Counted from the stretch's first letter, positions 49,934 to 58,902 are shown. The stretch is DNA of 64,000 nt from Variovorax beijingensis (GCF_003951285.1 NZ_RXFQ01000003.1:1-64000); one strand, 5' to 3'. Notes: generated by a model from the sequence alone, not told the origin. Numbers and translations: made by a program.

Positions 49934-51637
49934 CTACATCCCCACGTAGTTCGGCCCGCCGCCCCCTTCAGGCGTGACCCACACGATGTTCTGCGTCGGG
50001 TCCTTGATGTCGCAGGTCTTGCAGTGCACGCAGTTCTGCGCGTTGATCTGCAGGCGCTCCTTGCCGGCATTGGCCTCGTCGGGCACGAACTCGTACACGC
50101 CGGCCGGGCAGTAGCGGCTTTCGGGGCCCGCGAACTTCGACAGGTTGATGTTCACCGGCACCGACGCATCCTTGAGCGTCAGGTGCGCCGGCTGCTGCTC
50201 CTCGTGGTTGGTGTTGCTGATGAACACGCTCGAGAGGCGGTCGAAAGTCAGCTTGCCGTCCGGCTTCGGATAGGCGATGGGCTTGCACTCCGCCGCGGGC
50301 TTGAGGTACAGGTGGTCGGGCTTGTGGCGGTGCAGGGTCCATGGAATGTGGCCCTTGAGCAGCCACTGCTCGATGCCGTTCATGAAGGTGGCAATGCCCA
50401 GCCCCTTCTTGAACCAGGCCTTGAAGTTGCGTGCCTTGTTCAGCTCCGTGTAGAGCCAGCTCTTCTCGAACGCGGCCGGGTAGGCCGTGAGCTCGTCGTG
50501 CTGGCGGCCGGCCTGAACCGCGTCGAAGGCCGCTTCGGCGGCCAGCATGCCGGTCTTGATGGCGGCGTGGCTGCCCTTGATGCGGCTCACATTGAGGTAG
50601 CCGGCCTCGCAGCCGACCAGCGCGCCGCCCGGGAACACCGTCTTGGGCAGCGACATCAGGCCGCCGGCCGTGATGGCGCGCGCGCCGTAGCCGATGCGCT
50701 TGGCCGGCTTGATGCCCTGGGCCTCGTCGCCTTCGAGGTACCAGCGGATGTTGGGGTGCAGCTTCCAGCGCTGCATTTCCTCGAACGGGCTCAGGTAGGG
50801 GTTGCTGTAGTCCAGGCCGGTGATGAAGCCCATCGTGACCTTGTTGTCCTCCATGTGATAGAGGAAGGCGCCGCCATAGGTGTCGCTCTTCATCGGCCAG
50901 CCGGCGGTGTGCAGCACGAAGCCGGGCTGGTGGCGCTTGGGGTCGATTTCCCACACTTCCTTCACGCCCAGGCCGTAGGTCTGCGGGTCCTTGCCTTCGT
51001 CGAGCTTGAACCTGCTGATGAGCTGGCGGCCCAGGTGGCCGCGCGCGCCTTCGGCAAACACCGTGTACTTGCCCAGCAGCTCCATGCCGAGCTGGAAGTT
51101 CTCGGTGGGTTCACCGTCCTTGCCCACGCCCATGTTGCCGGTGGCTACGCCGCGCACAGAGCCGTTCTCGTTGTAGAGCACCTCGGCCGCCGGAAAGCCC
51201 GGGAAGATCTCCACGCCCAGGTTCTCGGCCTGCTGCGCCAGCCACTTGGTGAAGGCGCCCAGGCTGATGATGTAGTTGCCGTGGTTCTGGAAGCAGGCCG
51301 GAAGGAACACATTGGGCGTGCGCAGGCCCGACTTCTCGCCGAGGAACACCATGGCGTCGTCGGTGACGGGCTGGTTGAGCGGGGCGCCCTGTTCCTTCCA
51401 GTCGGGCAGCAGCTCGTTGAGCGCGCGCGGGTCCATGATGGCGCCCGAGAGAATGTGCGCGCCGGGCTCGGAGCCCTTTTCGAGCACCACCACCGAGATT
51501 TCCTTGTCGTGCTGGGCTGCCAGCTGCTTGAGCCGGATGGCGGTCGAGAGGCCGGCCGGGCCGCCGCCGACGACCACCACGTCATATTCCATGGATTCGC
51601 GGGGGCCGAACTGGGCGAGGATTTCGTCGTGGGTCAT
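49934..51637 (-). CDS. Electron transfer flavoprotein-ubiquinone oxidoreductase
   Basis: A 567-residue FAD and iron-sulfur protein. The FAD motif GGGPAGL is at 24-30; a central region has YGLGVKEVWEIDP and YGGAFLYHMEDN; the C-terminus carries cysteines of a 4Fe-4S cluster in YCPAGVYEF and CVHCKTCDIKDP. It passes electrons from ETF, reduced by acyl-CoA and other dehydrogenases, to ubiquinone at the inner membrane. ATG 51637 opens THDEILAQFGPRESMEYD, usual for this family; an upstream ATG at 51691 lacks a ribosome site. Divergent from the SDR gene. Confidence 0.95.
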   Translation of the reverse strand: MTHDEILAQFGPRESMEYDVVVVGGGPAGLSTAIRLKQLAAQHDKEISVVVLEKGSEPGAHILSGAIMDPRALNELLPDWKEQGAPLNQPVTDDAMVFLGEKSGLRTPNVFLPACFQNHGNYIISLGAFTKWLAQQAENLGVEIFPGFPAAEVLYNENGSVRGVATGNMGVGKDGEPTENFQLGMELLGKYTVFAEGARGHLGRQLISRFKLDEGKDPQTYGLGVKEVWEIDPKRHQPGFVLHTAGWPMKSDTYGGAFLYHMEDNKVTMGFITGLDYSNPYLSPFEEMQRWKLHPNIRWYLEGDEAQGIKPAKRIGYGARAITAGGLMSLPKTVFPGGALVGCEAGYLNVSRIKGSHAAIKTGMLAAEAAFDAVQAGRQHDELTAYPAAFEKSWLYTELNKARNFKAWFKKGLGIATFMNGIEQWLLKGHIPWTLHRHKPDHLYLKPAAECKPIAYPKPDGKLTFDRLSSVFISNTNHEEQQPAHLTLKDASVPVNINLSKFAGPESRYCPAGVYEFVPDEANAGKERLQINAQNCVHCKTCDIKDPTQNIVWVTPEGGGGPNYVGM

Positions 51638-51754
51638 GTGGGTCTCGTCGATAATGATTTGAGGCTCGGACGCTTCGAGGGCGCGAAACATTTTATGTGG
51701 AGTGCCGGGCGTCGCCTCGGCGACTCGGCAACGGCTCAACAGGACCCCCTTCCC

Positions 51755-52537
51755 ATGGCTTACAGCATCGATCTTTCGGGCCGCGTGGCCTTCATCACCG
51801 GCGCCTCCAGCGGGCTGGGCGCGCAGTTTGCCAAGACGCTGGCGCGCGCCGGTGCCGCGGTGGTGCTCGCGAGCCGCCGGCTCGAGAAATTGAAGGAGCT
51901 GCGCGCCCGCATCGAGGGCGAGGGCGGCGACGCGCACGCGGTCGAGCTCGACGTCACCGACATCGGCAGCATCAAGGCCGCCGTGGCGCGCGCCGAAACC
52001 GAGGTCGGACCCATCGACATCCTGGTCAACAACTCGGGCGTGAGCACGACTCAGCGCCTTTCGGACGTCACGCCCGACGACTACGACTACATCTTCGACA
52101 CCAACGTGAGGGGCTCCTTCTTCGTCGCGCAGGAAGTGGGCAAGCGCATGCTGGCACGCGCCGACGGTTCGGCGCCGGGCACCTACATCGGCGGGCGCAT
52201 CATCAACATCGCCTCGGTGGCGGCGCTCAAGGTGCTGCCGCAGATCGGCACCTACTGCATGAGCAAGGCCGCGGTGGTGCAGATGACCAAGGCCATGGCG
52301 CTCGAATGGGGCCGCTTCGGCATCAACGTGAACGCGCTGTGCCCGGGCTACATCACGACCGAGCTCAACGAGGATCACTGGGCTTCCGAAGCCGGCGCCA
52401 AGCTCGTGAACATGCTGCCGCGCAAGCGCGTGGGCAAGCCCGAAGACCTCGACGGCCTGATCGTGCTGCTGGCCAGCGGCCAGAGCCATTTCGTGAACGG
52501 CGCGGTCATTGCGGCCGACGACGGGTTCGCGCTCTGA
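51755..52537 (+). CDS. SDR-family oxidoreductase
   Basis: A 260-residue classical short-chain dehydrogenase: TGASSGLG at 15-22, NNSGV after strand 4, catalytic Ser in NIASVAA, and YCMSK with Tyr and Lys near 168-172. NADP is likely from the SRR (ASRRLEKL) following strand 2. It is divergent from ETF-QO and 22 bp before a thioesterase gene, a pairing that suggests acyl-CoA metabolism. The exact substrate is unknown. Confidence 0.85.
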   Translation: MAYSIDLSGRVAFITGASSGLGAQFAKTLARAGAAVVLASRRLEKLKELRARIEGEGGDAHAVELDVTDIGSIKAAVARAETEVGPIDILVNNSGVSTTQRLSDVTPDDYDYIFDTNVRGSFFVAQEVGKRMLARADGSAPGTYIGGRIINIASVAALKVLPQIGTYCMSKAAVVQMTKAMALEWGRFGINVNALCPGYITTELNEDHWASEAGAKLVNMLPRKRVGKPEDLDGLIVLLASGQSHFVNGAVIAADDGFAL

Positions 52538-52559
52538 TCCTCCCCATCAAAGCCCTCCG

Positions 52560-52982
52560 ATGAGAATCGAAATCCCCGAGAAGAAGAAGTTCGTGTTCGA
52601 GATGTCCATCCCCATCCGCTGGGGCGACATGGACGCCATGGGCCACCTCAACAACGGCACCTACTTCCGCTATCTGGAAACCGCGCGCATCGACTGGATC
52701 CATTCGCTCGGCATTGCGCCCGAACCGGGCGGCGAAGGCATGGTGATCGTCAACGCCTTCTGCAATTTCTACCGCCAGATCGAATACCCCGGCGACGTGC
52801 TGCTCAGGATGTACGTGAGCGACCCGGCACGCACCACTTTCGAGAGCTGGGCCACCATGGCGCGCGCCGAAGCGCCCGACGTGATCTGCGCGGCCGGCGG
52901 GGCGACCACGATCTGGGTCGATTTTCCGAAGCAGAAGGCGCTGCCCTTGCCCGACTGGCTGCGCGCTGTGGTGAGCGAATAG
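52560..52982 (+). CDS. Hot-dog fold acyl-CoA thioesterase
   Basis: A 140-residue 4-hydroxybenzoyl-CoA thioesterase-type protein: IRWGDMDAMGHLNNGTYFRYLETARIDW carries the active-site Asp of the family. It hydrolyses acyl-CoA thioesters; the chain-length preference is not visible. The ATG at 52560 was preferred to an upstream frame start because it lies just after the SDR stop and starts the compact domain. It converges with the two-component kinase gene, 9 bp apart. Confidence 0.85.
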   Translation: MRIEIPEKKKFVFEMSIPIRWGDMDAMGHLNNGTYFRYLETARIDWIHSLGIAPEPGGEGMVIVNAFCNFYRQIEYPGDVLLRMYVSDPARTTFESWATMARAEAPDVICAAGGATTIWVDFPKQKALPLPDWLRAVVSE

Positions 52983-52991
52983 GGCGGGCCG

Positions 52992-54341
52992 CTAGGCCGG
53001 CCGCAGCACGATGCGCGCCTCGAAGCCGCTGGCGGCGCCTGGCGGCGGCGATGCCAGTTCGAGTCTGGCGTTGTGCTTCTCGACGATGGTGCCCACGATC
53101 GACAGCCCCAGGCCATAGCCCGCGCGATCGGAGCTGTGGCGCACATGGCGCTGCTGCAGCGTGGCGAGCTGTTCGGCGCTGACGCCCGCGCCGAAGTCGC
53201 GCACCGCGAGCGTGCAGGGCGCCATCACCTCGATCACCACCCGGCCGCCGCCATAGCGCAGCGCGTTCTCCACCAGGTTGCGCAGCGCGATCGCCAGTGC
53301 GTCGACATCGCCCGAGGCAACGGGCGCGGCGTCGTCGGGCACCTTGAGCGCGAGCCGCTCGCTGATCTGCGGGTCGTTCCAGAAGTCTTGCGCCACGGTG
53401 CCTGCCAGCTGCACCAGGTCGACTCGCGCGCGCGCGAGCGATGCTGCCGATTCCGCGCGCGAGAGCTGCAGCAGCTTCTCGGTGCGGTGGCTGAGCATCT
53501 GCAGCGCGTCGAGCGCCGCCTGCACGTCGTTGCGCTGCAGGTCGTGCTCGAGCGCGGTCTGCAGCCGCAGCCGCGCCGCGGCCAGCGGTGTTCGCAGCTC
53601 GTGCGCCGCATTGGCGGCCAGCGCGCGTTCGACGTCGAGCGAGTGCGACAGGCGCTCCAGCAGGCTGTTGACGTGGTCGCCGACCGAGCGCAGCTCGCGC
53701 GGCAGGCCGGGCAGCCTGATGGGGCGCAGGTCGGAGCCGCTGCGCTTCTCGATCTCGCCCGCGAGCTGCTGCAGCACGCGCAGCTCGTTGCGCGCCACCT
53801 TGCGCAGCACCAGCGCCAGCAGCGGCAGCACGGCGCCCAGCGGAATGATCAGCCCGAACAGCGTGCGGTTGAGCGCCGAGCGCCGCTCGTCGAGCGGATC
53901 GGCCACCTGGAAATACAGGCCCAGCGTGGGATGCCGCACGGTATAGATGCGCCAGGTCTGGTTGTTGGCGAAGCCCGCGGCCAGCGGCACGTCGAAGGCA
54001 TCGGTGGGCGCCTCGGCCGAGCGCAGCAGCACCTGCTCGTGGATGTCCACCACCTGGTACATCACCGCGTCTTCCGAGAACAATTGCTTGGGCGCGATCA
54101 ATGGCGTGTCCGGTGCCGCGCCCGGATGCTGCAGCTTGCCGAGCTCCTGCAGCGCCATGTCGAACATGCGGTGCGACACCTCGACCAGCTCACTGTCGAA
54201 GTTGTGGTTGATCTCGCGGTCCACATACCAGACCACGGCCAGCACGCACAGCAGCCACACGCCGCCGACCCAGAGGATCAGGGTGCGAGTCAGGCGGCCG
54301 GCCAGCGTGTCGCGGCTGTCCTTCGGGCGTGCCGCGGTCAT
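52992..54341 (-). CDS. PmrB/QseC-like sensor histidine kinase
   Basis: A 449-residue kinase with transmembrane segments at about 20-40 and 161-180, a periplasmic sensor of about 120 residues, HAMP linker, and a DHp/HATPase core with phosphoacceptor His247 in AAHELRTPLAAARL, N box LRNLVENALRYGGG, G1 DFGAGVS and G2 YGLGLSIV. It overlaps its response regulator by four bases. The neighbourhood of PAP2 and phosphoethanolamine transferase genes suggests a lipid A-modifying, PmrAB-like role. Confidence 0.86.
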   Translation of the reverse strand: MTAARPKDSRDTLAGRLTRTLILWVGGVWLLCVLAVVWYVDREINHNFDSELVEVSHRMFDMALQELGKLQHPGAAPDTPLIAPKQLFSEDAVMYQVVDIHEQVLLRSAEAPTDAFDVPLAAGFANNQTWRIYTVRHPTLGLYFQVADPLDERRSALNRTLFGLIIPLGAVLPLLALVLRKVARNELRVLQQLAGEIEKRSGSDLRPIRLPGLPRELRSVGDHVNSLLERLSHSLDVERALAANAAHELRTPLAAARLRLQTALEHDLQRNDVQAALDALQMLSHRTEKLLQLSRAESAASLARARVDLVQLAGTVAQDFWNDPQISERLALKVPDDAAPVASGDVDALAIALRNLVENALRYGGGRVVIEVMAPCTLAVRDFGAGVSAEQLATLQQRHVRHSSDRAGYGLGLSIVGTIVEKHNARLELASPPPGAASGFEARIVLRPA

Positions 54342-55012
54342 TCGTCGTCGTCCGCCGAGGTCGACAGCCGATAGCCCAGGCCGCGCAACGTCTGGATGTG
54401 GCTCCTGCCCAGCTTGCGCCGCAGGCGGCTGATGAACACCTCGAGCGTGTTGCTGTCGGCCTCGTCGCCGAAGCCATAGAGCGCGTCGGCCAGGTTCTCG
54501 CGGGTGTGGATGCGCTCGGGCCGCGTGGCCATCACGCGCAGCAGGGCCCATTCCTTCTGGGTGAGGACGACCGGGTTGCCGTCCTTGCGGACCCGGTCCT
54601 GCGCCAGGTCGATCTCCAGCGTGCCCAGATGCAGCACCGGCGAGCTGCCCGCGCTGCGCCGCCGCTCCACCGCGCGCAGCCGCGCCAGCAGTTCGGCCGG
54701 GTCGTAGGGCTTGATGAGGTAGTCGTCGGCGCCGGCGTCGAGCCCGCGGATGCGGTCGGTGACCTGGTCGCGCGCCGTCAGCACGATGACGATGGGCGGC
54801 TCGCGCAGCGCGCGCACCTGGGGAAGCAGCGAAAGGCCGTCGCCGTCGCTCAGGTGCAGGTCGAGCAGCACGGCGGCGTACTGCACCGAAAGCAGGGCGG
54901 CGCGCGCCTCGGCGAGGCTGGGCGCCACGTCGACCACGAAAGCCTTTGCAACAAGGTAGCTGCAGACGGCGTCTGCCAACGCTCTGTCATCTTCGACAAG
55001 CAATATGCGCAC
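54338..55012 (-). CDS. PmrA/QseB-like OmpR-family response regulator
   Basis: A 224-residue regulator: receiver with EDD at 7-9, phosphoacceptor Asp51 in LLDLHLSDGDG and Lys in LIKPYDPAELLARLRA; winged helix with LTQKEWALLRVMATRP and LEVFISRLRRKLG. The GTG at 55012 (MRILLVEDD) was chosen with GGAAAG upstream; a TTG at 55030 is the next in-frame option. Divergent from the PAP2 genes; the region between holds TTCAGG repeats spaced by 11 bp, the likely binding sites. Confidence 0.86.
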   Translation of the reverse strand: MRILLVEDDRALADAVCSYLVAKAFVVDVAPSLAEARAALLSVQYAAVLLDLHLSDGDGLSLLPQVRALREPPIVIVLTARDQVTDRIRGLDAGADDYLIKPYDPAELLARLRAVERRRSAGSSPVLHLGTLEIDLAQDRVRKDGNPVVLTQKEWALLRVMATRPERIHTRENLADALYGFGDEADSNTLEVFISRLRRKLGRSHIQTLRGLGYRLSTSADDDE

Positions 55013-55081
55013 GCGATGTGGACTTTCCAAAAAACGCAGTCTAGCGCCGACTGTCGCGGGGCCGGGCGGCGTCAGCTCCCG

Positions 55082-55139
55082 TTCAGGGCCGCTTCAGGCT
55101 CGGTTCAGGCCACGAACGTAGGCTCAGGGGGTTTTCAGG
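55082..55139. promoter_or_regulatory. TTCAGG direct repeats, candidate response-regulator boxes
   Basis: TTCAGG occurs at 55082-55087, 55093-55098 and 55104-55109, each 11 bp after the last. A second pair, CTCAGG at 55123-55128 and TTCAGG at 55134-55139, is also 11 bp apart. PmrA-type regulators bind half-sites at 11-bp steps, and the gene encoding such a regulator starts 70 bp away. A similar set precedes eptA at 56440-56478. Confidence 0.6.
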
Positions 55140-55161
55140 CTTGCTGGTTTCTCTTCTGCTC

Positions 55162-55887
55162 ATGACGCGTGTCCCGAATCTTCCGAATCCCTCGAATCTT
55201 CGCCTGGGAGGGCTGACCCTCCTCGCCCTGGCCTTGCTGCTGGCGTGGGACGCCACCGGAGGCGATCTCGCCCTGGCGCGCCTGGCGGGCACGCCGATGG
55301 GTTTTCCGTGGCGCGACAACGCCTTCCTGGTGCACGTGATGCACGAGGGCGCGAAGAACCTGAGTTGGCTGTTCGTGATTGCGCTGTTCGCCGGCATCCG
55401 CTGGCCGCTCGGCATCCTGCGGCGGCTGCCCGCGCGCGCCCGGGCGCAATTGGCATTCACGGTGCTGCTCTCGGTCATTGCCATCAGCCTGCTCAAGCAT
55501 GCGAGCCACACGAGCTGCCCCTGGGACCTGAAAGAGTTCGGCGGCGTCGCAAGCCATGTATCGCATTGGGCGTGGAAGGTCTACGACGGCGGCTCGGGCG
55601 GATGTTTTCCGGCGGGCCATGCGTCCGCGGCCTTTGCCTACGCAGGCGGCTATTTCGTGCTGCGCCGGGTGTCGCCGCGCGCCGCCATCCTCTGGCTCTG
55701 CGCGTCACTGGCCGCGGGGCTGCTGCTCGGCCTGTCGCAGCAATTGCGCGGCGCGCACTACATGAGCCACACGCTCTGGACCGGCTGGATCTGCTGGGTG
55801 GTGGGCTTTGCCATCGACCTGGCCGCCGCACCCCGCGCCTCCCGGCTGCCCGCAGCCGAAACCACCGTGTTGCATGCAGGCCCTTGA
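55162..55887 (+). CDS. PAP2-family phosphatase 1
   Basis: A 241-residue membrane protein with about six helices. PAP2 motifs are KHASHTSCP (motif 1 with Lys), FPAGHASA (motif 2, PxGH) and RGAHYMSHTLW (motif 3, Arg and His). The order fits lipid phosphatases such as LpxE/PgpB relatives acting on the periplasmic side. ATG 55162 starts after the TTCAGG repeats. It overlaps the second PAP2 gene by 14 nt. A role in lipid A or undecaprenyl-phosphate dephosphorylation is inferred from eptA downstream. Confidence 0.83.
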   Translation: MTRVPNLPNPSNLRLGGLTLLALALLLAWDATGGDLALARLAGTPMGFPWRDNAFLVHVMHEGAKNLSWLFVIALFAGIRWPLGILRRLPARARAQLAFTVLLSVIAISLLKHASHTSCPWDLKEFGGVASHVSHWAWKVYDGGSGGCFPAGHASAAFAYAGGYFVLRRVSPRAAILWLCASLAAGLLLGLSQQLRGAHYMSHTLWTGWICWVVGFAIDLAAAPRASRLPAAETTVLHAGP

Positions 55888-56443
55888 TACCGCCCTGTTC
55901 GCGCTGATCAACGCCAGTGCCGCGGCACCGGCGTGGAGCATCTATTTCGCGCGCTTTGCCTCCGACGTGCTGCCCGCCTTGCTGGCCACCGCGATCATCG
56001 GCGCGGCGGCGCTGGACCGCCGCCTGCGCTATGCCTGCTTCACCGCGCTGGTCAGCGTGCTGACGGTCTGGGTCTTCGTGAACGTGTTCCGCTCGGCCAT
56101 GCCGTTCCAGCGGCCGGCCTTCTACGGCCTTGGCATCCAGTGGGCGCCACAGGGGCTTCGTCCGGGTTTTCCGAGCCTGCATGCCGCCTGCACCTTCGCG
56201 GCCGCGTTTTCGCTGTGGTGCCTGCCGTGGCGCACGCCCATGCTTGCCGCGCTGGCGGTGGCCGCGGTGGTCGGATGGAGCCGCGTGTTCCTCGGACTGC
56301 ACTTTCCGCTCGACGTGGTCGTGGGGGCGATGCTCGCCGCCCTGGTGTCGATCGTGGTGGAGCGCGGCGTGAGCCGGCCGCTGAACCTGGCGCTCAGGGC
56401 CTTCATGCGGCCCCGGCTGAGGGCGAGAAGGGCGCGAATCTGA
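55874..56443 (+). CDS. PAP2-family phosphatase 2
   Basis: A 189-residue membrane protein with a compact PAP2 domain: RSAMPFQRPAF (motif 1), GFPSLHAACTF (motif 2, with Leu in place of the usual Gly in PSGH) and WSRVFLGLHFPLDVVVG (motif 3). BcrC-type undecaprenyl-diphosphatases have a similar size. The ATG at 55874 lies inside the end of PAP2 gene 1. The basic tail RPRLRARRARI is likely cytoplasmic. It precedes eptA by 57 bp that carry regulator boxes. Confidence 0.82.
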   Translation: MQALDTALFALINASAAAPAWSIYFARFASDVLPALLATAIIGAAALDRRLRYACFTALVSVLTVWVFVNVFRSAMPFQRPAFYGLGIQWAPQGLRPGFPSLHAACTFAAAFSLWCLPWRTPMLAALAVAAVVGWSRVFLGLHFPLDVVVGAMLAALVSIVVERGVSRPLNLALRAFMRPRLRARRARI

Positions 56444-56478
56444 ACACCGGCTGAACGCGCAATTCAGGCTGCCTTCAG
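56440..56478. promoter_or_regulatory. Repeat boxes before the phosphoethanolamine transferase gene
   Basis: CTGAAC at 56440-56445 and 56451-56456 are 11 bp apart; TTCAGG at 56463-56468 and TTCAGT at 56474-56479 are also 11 bp apart and in the opposite sense. The set matches the boxes at 55082-55139 and ends about 22 bp before the eptA start. It gives eptA its own likely promoter controlled by the adjacent two-component system. Confidence 0.55.
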
Positions 56479-56500
56479 TTGCGCTTCCTACAGTCGGTGC

Positions 56501-58252
56501 ATGTCATTTTCAAGAATCGAGCCCGCACCCGTGCGGGGCATCGGGCTGCCGGCAGCCGGCGCGCCGCAGCTGGCGTCCGCGCGAGCGCTCTGGGCGCGCA
56601 TCGACCTGTGGCTCGCGCGGCCTCGCTCGGCGCAGCGCGTGGTCGTGTGGCTCGCCATCTACCTTGCCGTGGCCGCCAACTGGCCGCTCTGGAACGAGCT
56701 CGCGCGCATCGGAGGCGCACCCAGCACCTACTTGCCCACGAGTGCTGCCATGGCGGTGCTCATGGTGTGCGCCACGGTGGCGCTGCTGTCCTTCACGGCC
56801 TGGTCGCGCTGGATGAAGCCCTTGTGGTTCGCGGTGGTGCTGCTTGCAGCCTTCGTGCAGCACTACATGCTCGAGTACCGCGTGGTGATGGACCCGACCA
56901 TGATCGCCAACGTGCTGCAGACCGACCCGAACGAGGCGCGCGACCTCATGAGCTGGCGCATGGCGTTCCACGTGCTGCTGGTGGTGCTGCTGCCGGCGCT
57001 GGCGCTCTGGCGCGCGCGCATCGTGCCGATGCGCTTCGTCTCCAAGCTCTGGCGCAACGCGGCGCTGCTGCTGCTGGCGGTGGCTGTGGCCCTGGTGGCT
57101 GCGGTGTCGATGAACCGGCAGCTTGCGCCGCTGATGCGCAACAACGTTCACCTGCGCTACATGATGAACCCGGTCGCGAGCCTCTATTCGGCCGGCTCGG
57201 TGGTCCTCAGGCCGATGTTCAAGCGCAGCCGCAAGCTGATACCGATCACCGCCGGAACGGCGCTGGGCGCGAGCTATGCGGGCCAGGCGCGGCCGCCGAT
57301 GTTCGTGCTGGTGGTGGGCGAGACGGCGCGGGCCGACCACTTCGGCCTCAACGGCTATGCGCGCAACACCACGCCCGAGCTGGCGGCGCGCGGCGTGCTG
57401 AGCTGGCACGACGTGCATTCGTGCGGCACCAACACGCTCGCTTCGGTGCCGTGCATGTTCTCGCCGCTGGGCAAGCAGGGCTACGAGTCGCGCAGCGACG
57501 ACTACGAGAACCTGGTCGACGTGCTGCAGGCCGCCGGCCTGGCGGTGCTGTGGCTCGACAATCAGGCCGGCTGCAAGGACGTGTGCACGCGCATTCCCAA
57601 CGCCTCCGCCTTCGACAGCCTCACGCCCGCGCAGAAGAGCGCGCTGTGCGACGGCGAGGAATGCCTGGACGACGTCATGCTCAAGGGGCTGGACGCGCGC
57701 ATTGCCGCGCTGCCCGCCGAGCGCCGAGCGAAGGGCGTGGTGCTGGTCATGCACCAGATGGGGAGCCACGGGCCGGCCTACTACAAGCGCTCGGCGCCGG
57801 AGATGAAGCGCTTCCTGCCCGAGTGCAGGACCAACTCGCTGGCCGAATGCGGCCATGCGGAGCTGCAGAACGTCTACGACAACTCGATTGCGCAGACCGA
57901 TCATTTCCTGGGCCAGACCATCGACTGGCTCAACGCGCAGTCCAGCCGGTACGACCCGGCCCTGCTCTACATGAGCGACCATGGCGAATCGCTCGGCGAA
58001 TACGGCCTGTTCCTGCATGGCGTACCCTACAGCTTCGCACCCGAGGCGCAGAAGCACGTGCCGATGGTCACTTGGTTCAGCCCCGGCATGAGCGAGCGCC
58101 GCGGGCTGTCGCGCCCGTGCATGGAAGCGGAGCTCGATGCGCCGCTCACGCACGACAACCTCTATCACACGGTGCTGGGGCTGATGGACGTGAGCAACCC
58201 CACCTACAAGCCTGCGCTGGACGCGCTCGCGTCCTGCAGAAGCAGGGCCTGA
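56501..58252 (+). CDS. eptA: Phosphoethanolamine transferase (EptA/MCR family)
   Basis: A 583-residue protein with about five N-terminal transmembrane helices (first about 195 residues) and a periplasmic sulfatase-fold domain. Key features are VVGETARADHFGLNGYARNTTPEL (zinc Glu), the nucleophilic Thr region SCGTNTLASVPCMFS near 307-321, HQMGSHGPAYYKR and YMSDHGESLGEYGLFLHG (zinc Asp/His). It transfers phosphoethanolamine from phosphatidylethanolamine to lipid A, lowering negative charge. Own upstream boxes suggest PmrA-like control. Confidence 0.92.
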   Translation: MSFSRIEPAPVRGIGLPAAGAPQLASARALWARIDLWLARPRSAQRVVVWLAIYLAVAANWPLWNELARIGGAPSTYLPTSAAMAVLMVCATVALLSFTAWSRWMKPLWFAVVLLAAFVQHYMLEYRVVMDPTMIANVLQTDPNEARDLMSWRMAFHVLLVVLLPALALWRARIVPMRFVSKLWRNAALLLLAVAVALVAAVSMNRQLAPLMRNNVHLRYMMNPVASLYSAGSVVLRPMFKRSRKLIPITAGTALGASYAGQARPPMFVLVVGETARADHFGLNGYARNTTPELAARGVLSWHDVHSCGTNTLASVPCMFSPLGKQGYESRSDDYENLVDVLQAAGLAVLWLDNQAGCKDVCTRIPNASAFDSLTPAQKSALCDGEECLDDVMLKGLDARIAALPAERRAKGVVLVMHQMGSHGPAYYKRSAPEMKRFLPECRTNSLAECGHAELQNVYDNSIAQTDHFLGQTIDWLNAQSSRYDPALLYMSDHGESLGEYGLFLHGVPYSFAPEAQKHVPMVTWFSPGMSERRGLSRPCMEAELDAPLTHDNLYHTVLGLMDVSNPTYKPALDALASCRSRA

Positions 58253-58261
58253 GCGGGCGCG

Positions 58262-58840
58262 CTACTTCTTCTCGCGCGGCAGCCGCCCCATTAGGAAGAA
58301 CTCGGTGTTCGGCTGCATGCCGCTGAAGCTGGCGAGGCGGTTGCTCAGGCCGAAGAAGGCGGTGATGGAGGCGATGTCCCAGATGTCCTCGTCGTCGAAG
58401 CCGTGGGCATGCAGCGCGGTGAAATCCGCGTCCTCGACTTCGTGCGAGCGTTCGCAGACCTTCATCGCGAAGTCGAGCATGGCGCGCTGGCGCGGCGTGA
58501 TGTCGGCCTTGCGGTAGTTCACCGCCACCTGATCGGCCACCAGCGGCTTCTTCTCGTAGATGCGCAGCAGCGCGCCGTGCGCCACCACGCAGTAGAGGCA
58601 CCGGTTGGCCGCGCTGGTGGTGGTGACGATCATCTCGCGGTCACCCTTGGTGAGCGAGCCTTCCTCCTTCAGCATCAGCGCGTCGTGGTAGGCGAAGAAG
58701 GCGCGCCACTCGGCCGGACGGCGCGCCAGCGCGAGGAACACGTTGGGCACGAAGCCGGCCTTTTCCTGGACCGCGAGGATGGCGGTGCGGATGTCTTCCG
58801 GCAGGTCCTTGAGCTCGGCGAGGGGGTAGCGGTCGGCCAT
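58262..58840 (-). CDS. AhpD/CMD-family peroxidase-related protein
   Basis: A 192-residue carboxymuconolactone-decarboxylase-fold protein with the AhpD-like active site CLYCVVAHG (Cys81, Cys84, His88) and GFVPNVFLALARRPAEW near the start. This is the peroxidase-related enzyme branch, not PcaC. It would act as a cytoplasmic alkylhydroperoxidase or disulfide reductase. It follows the HAD lipoprotein gene by 62 bp on the minus strand, possibly in the same transcript. Confidence 0.82.
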   Translation of the reverse strand: MADRYPLAELKDLPEDIRTAILAVQEKAGFVPNVFLALARRPAEWRAFFAYHDALMLKEEGSLTKGDREMIVTTTSAANRCLYCVVAHGALLRIYEKKPLVADQVAVNYRKADITPRQRAMLDFAMKVCERSHEVEDADFTALHAHGFDDEDIWDIASITAFFGLSNRLASFSGMQPNTEFFLMGRLPREKK

Positions 58841-58902
58841 GTTCTGTCTCCTGGGTGGCAATGCCAGGATCATAGGCAACTGCCCGCCGCCGGGCCTGCT
58901 GA

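Noticed and set aside
58262..58840. A second pcaC for the protocatechuate pathway
   Set aside because: The CLYCVVAHG active site marks the AhpD-like peroxidase-related branch, and it sits in the ethanolamine neighbourhood. True PcaC is at 18615-19043.
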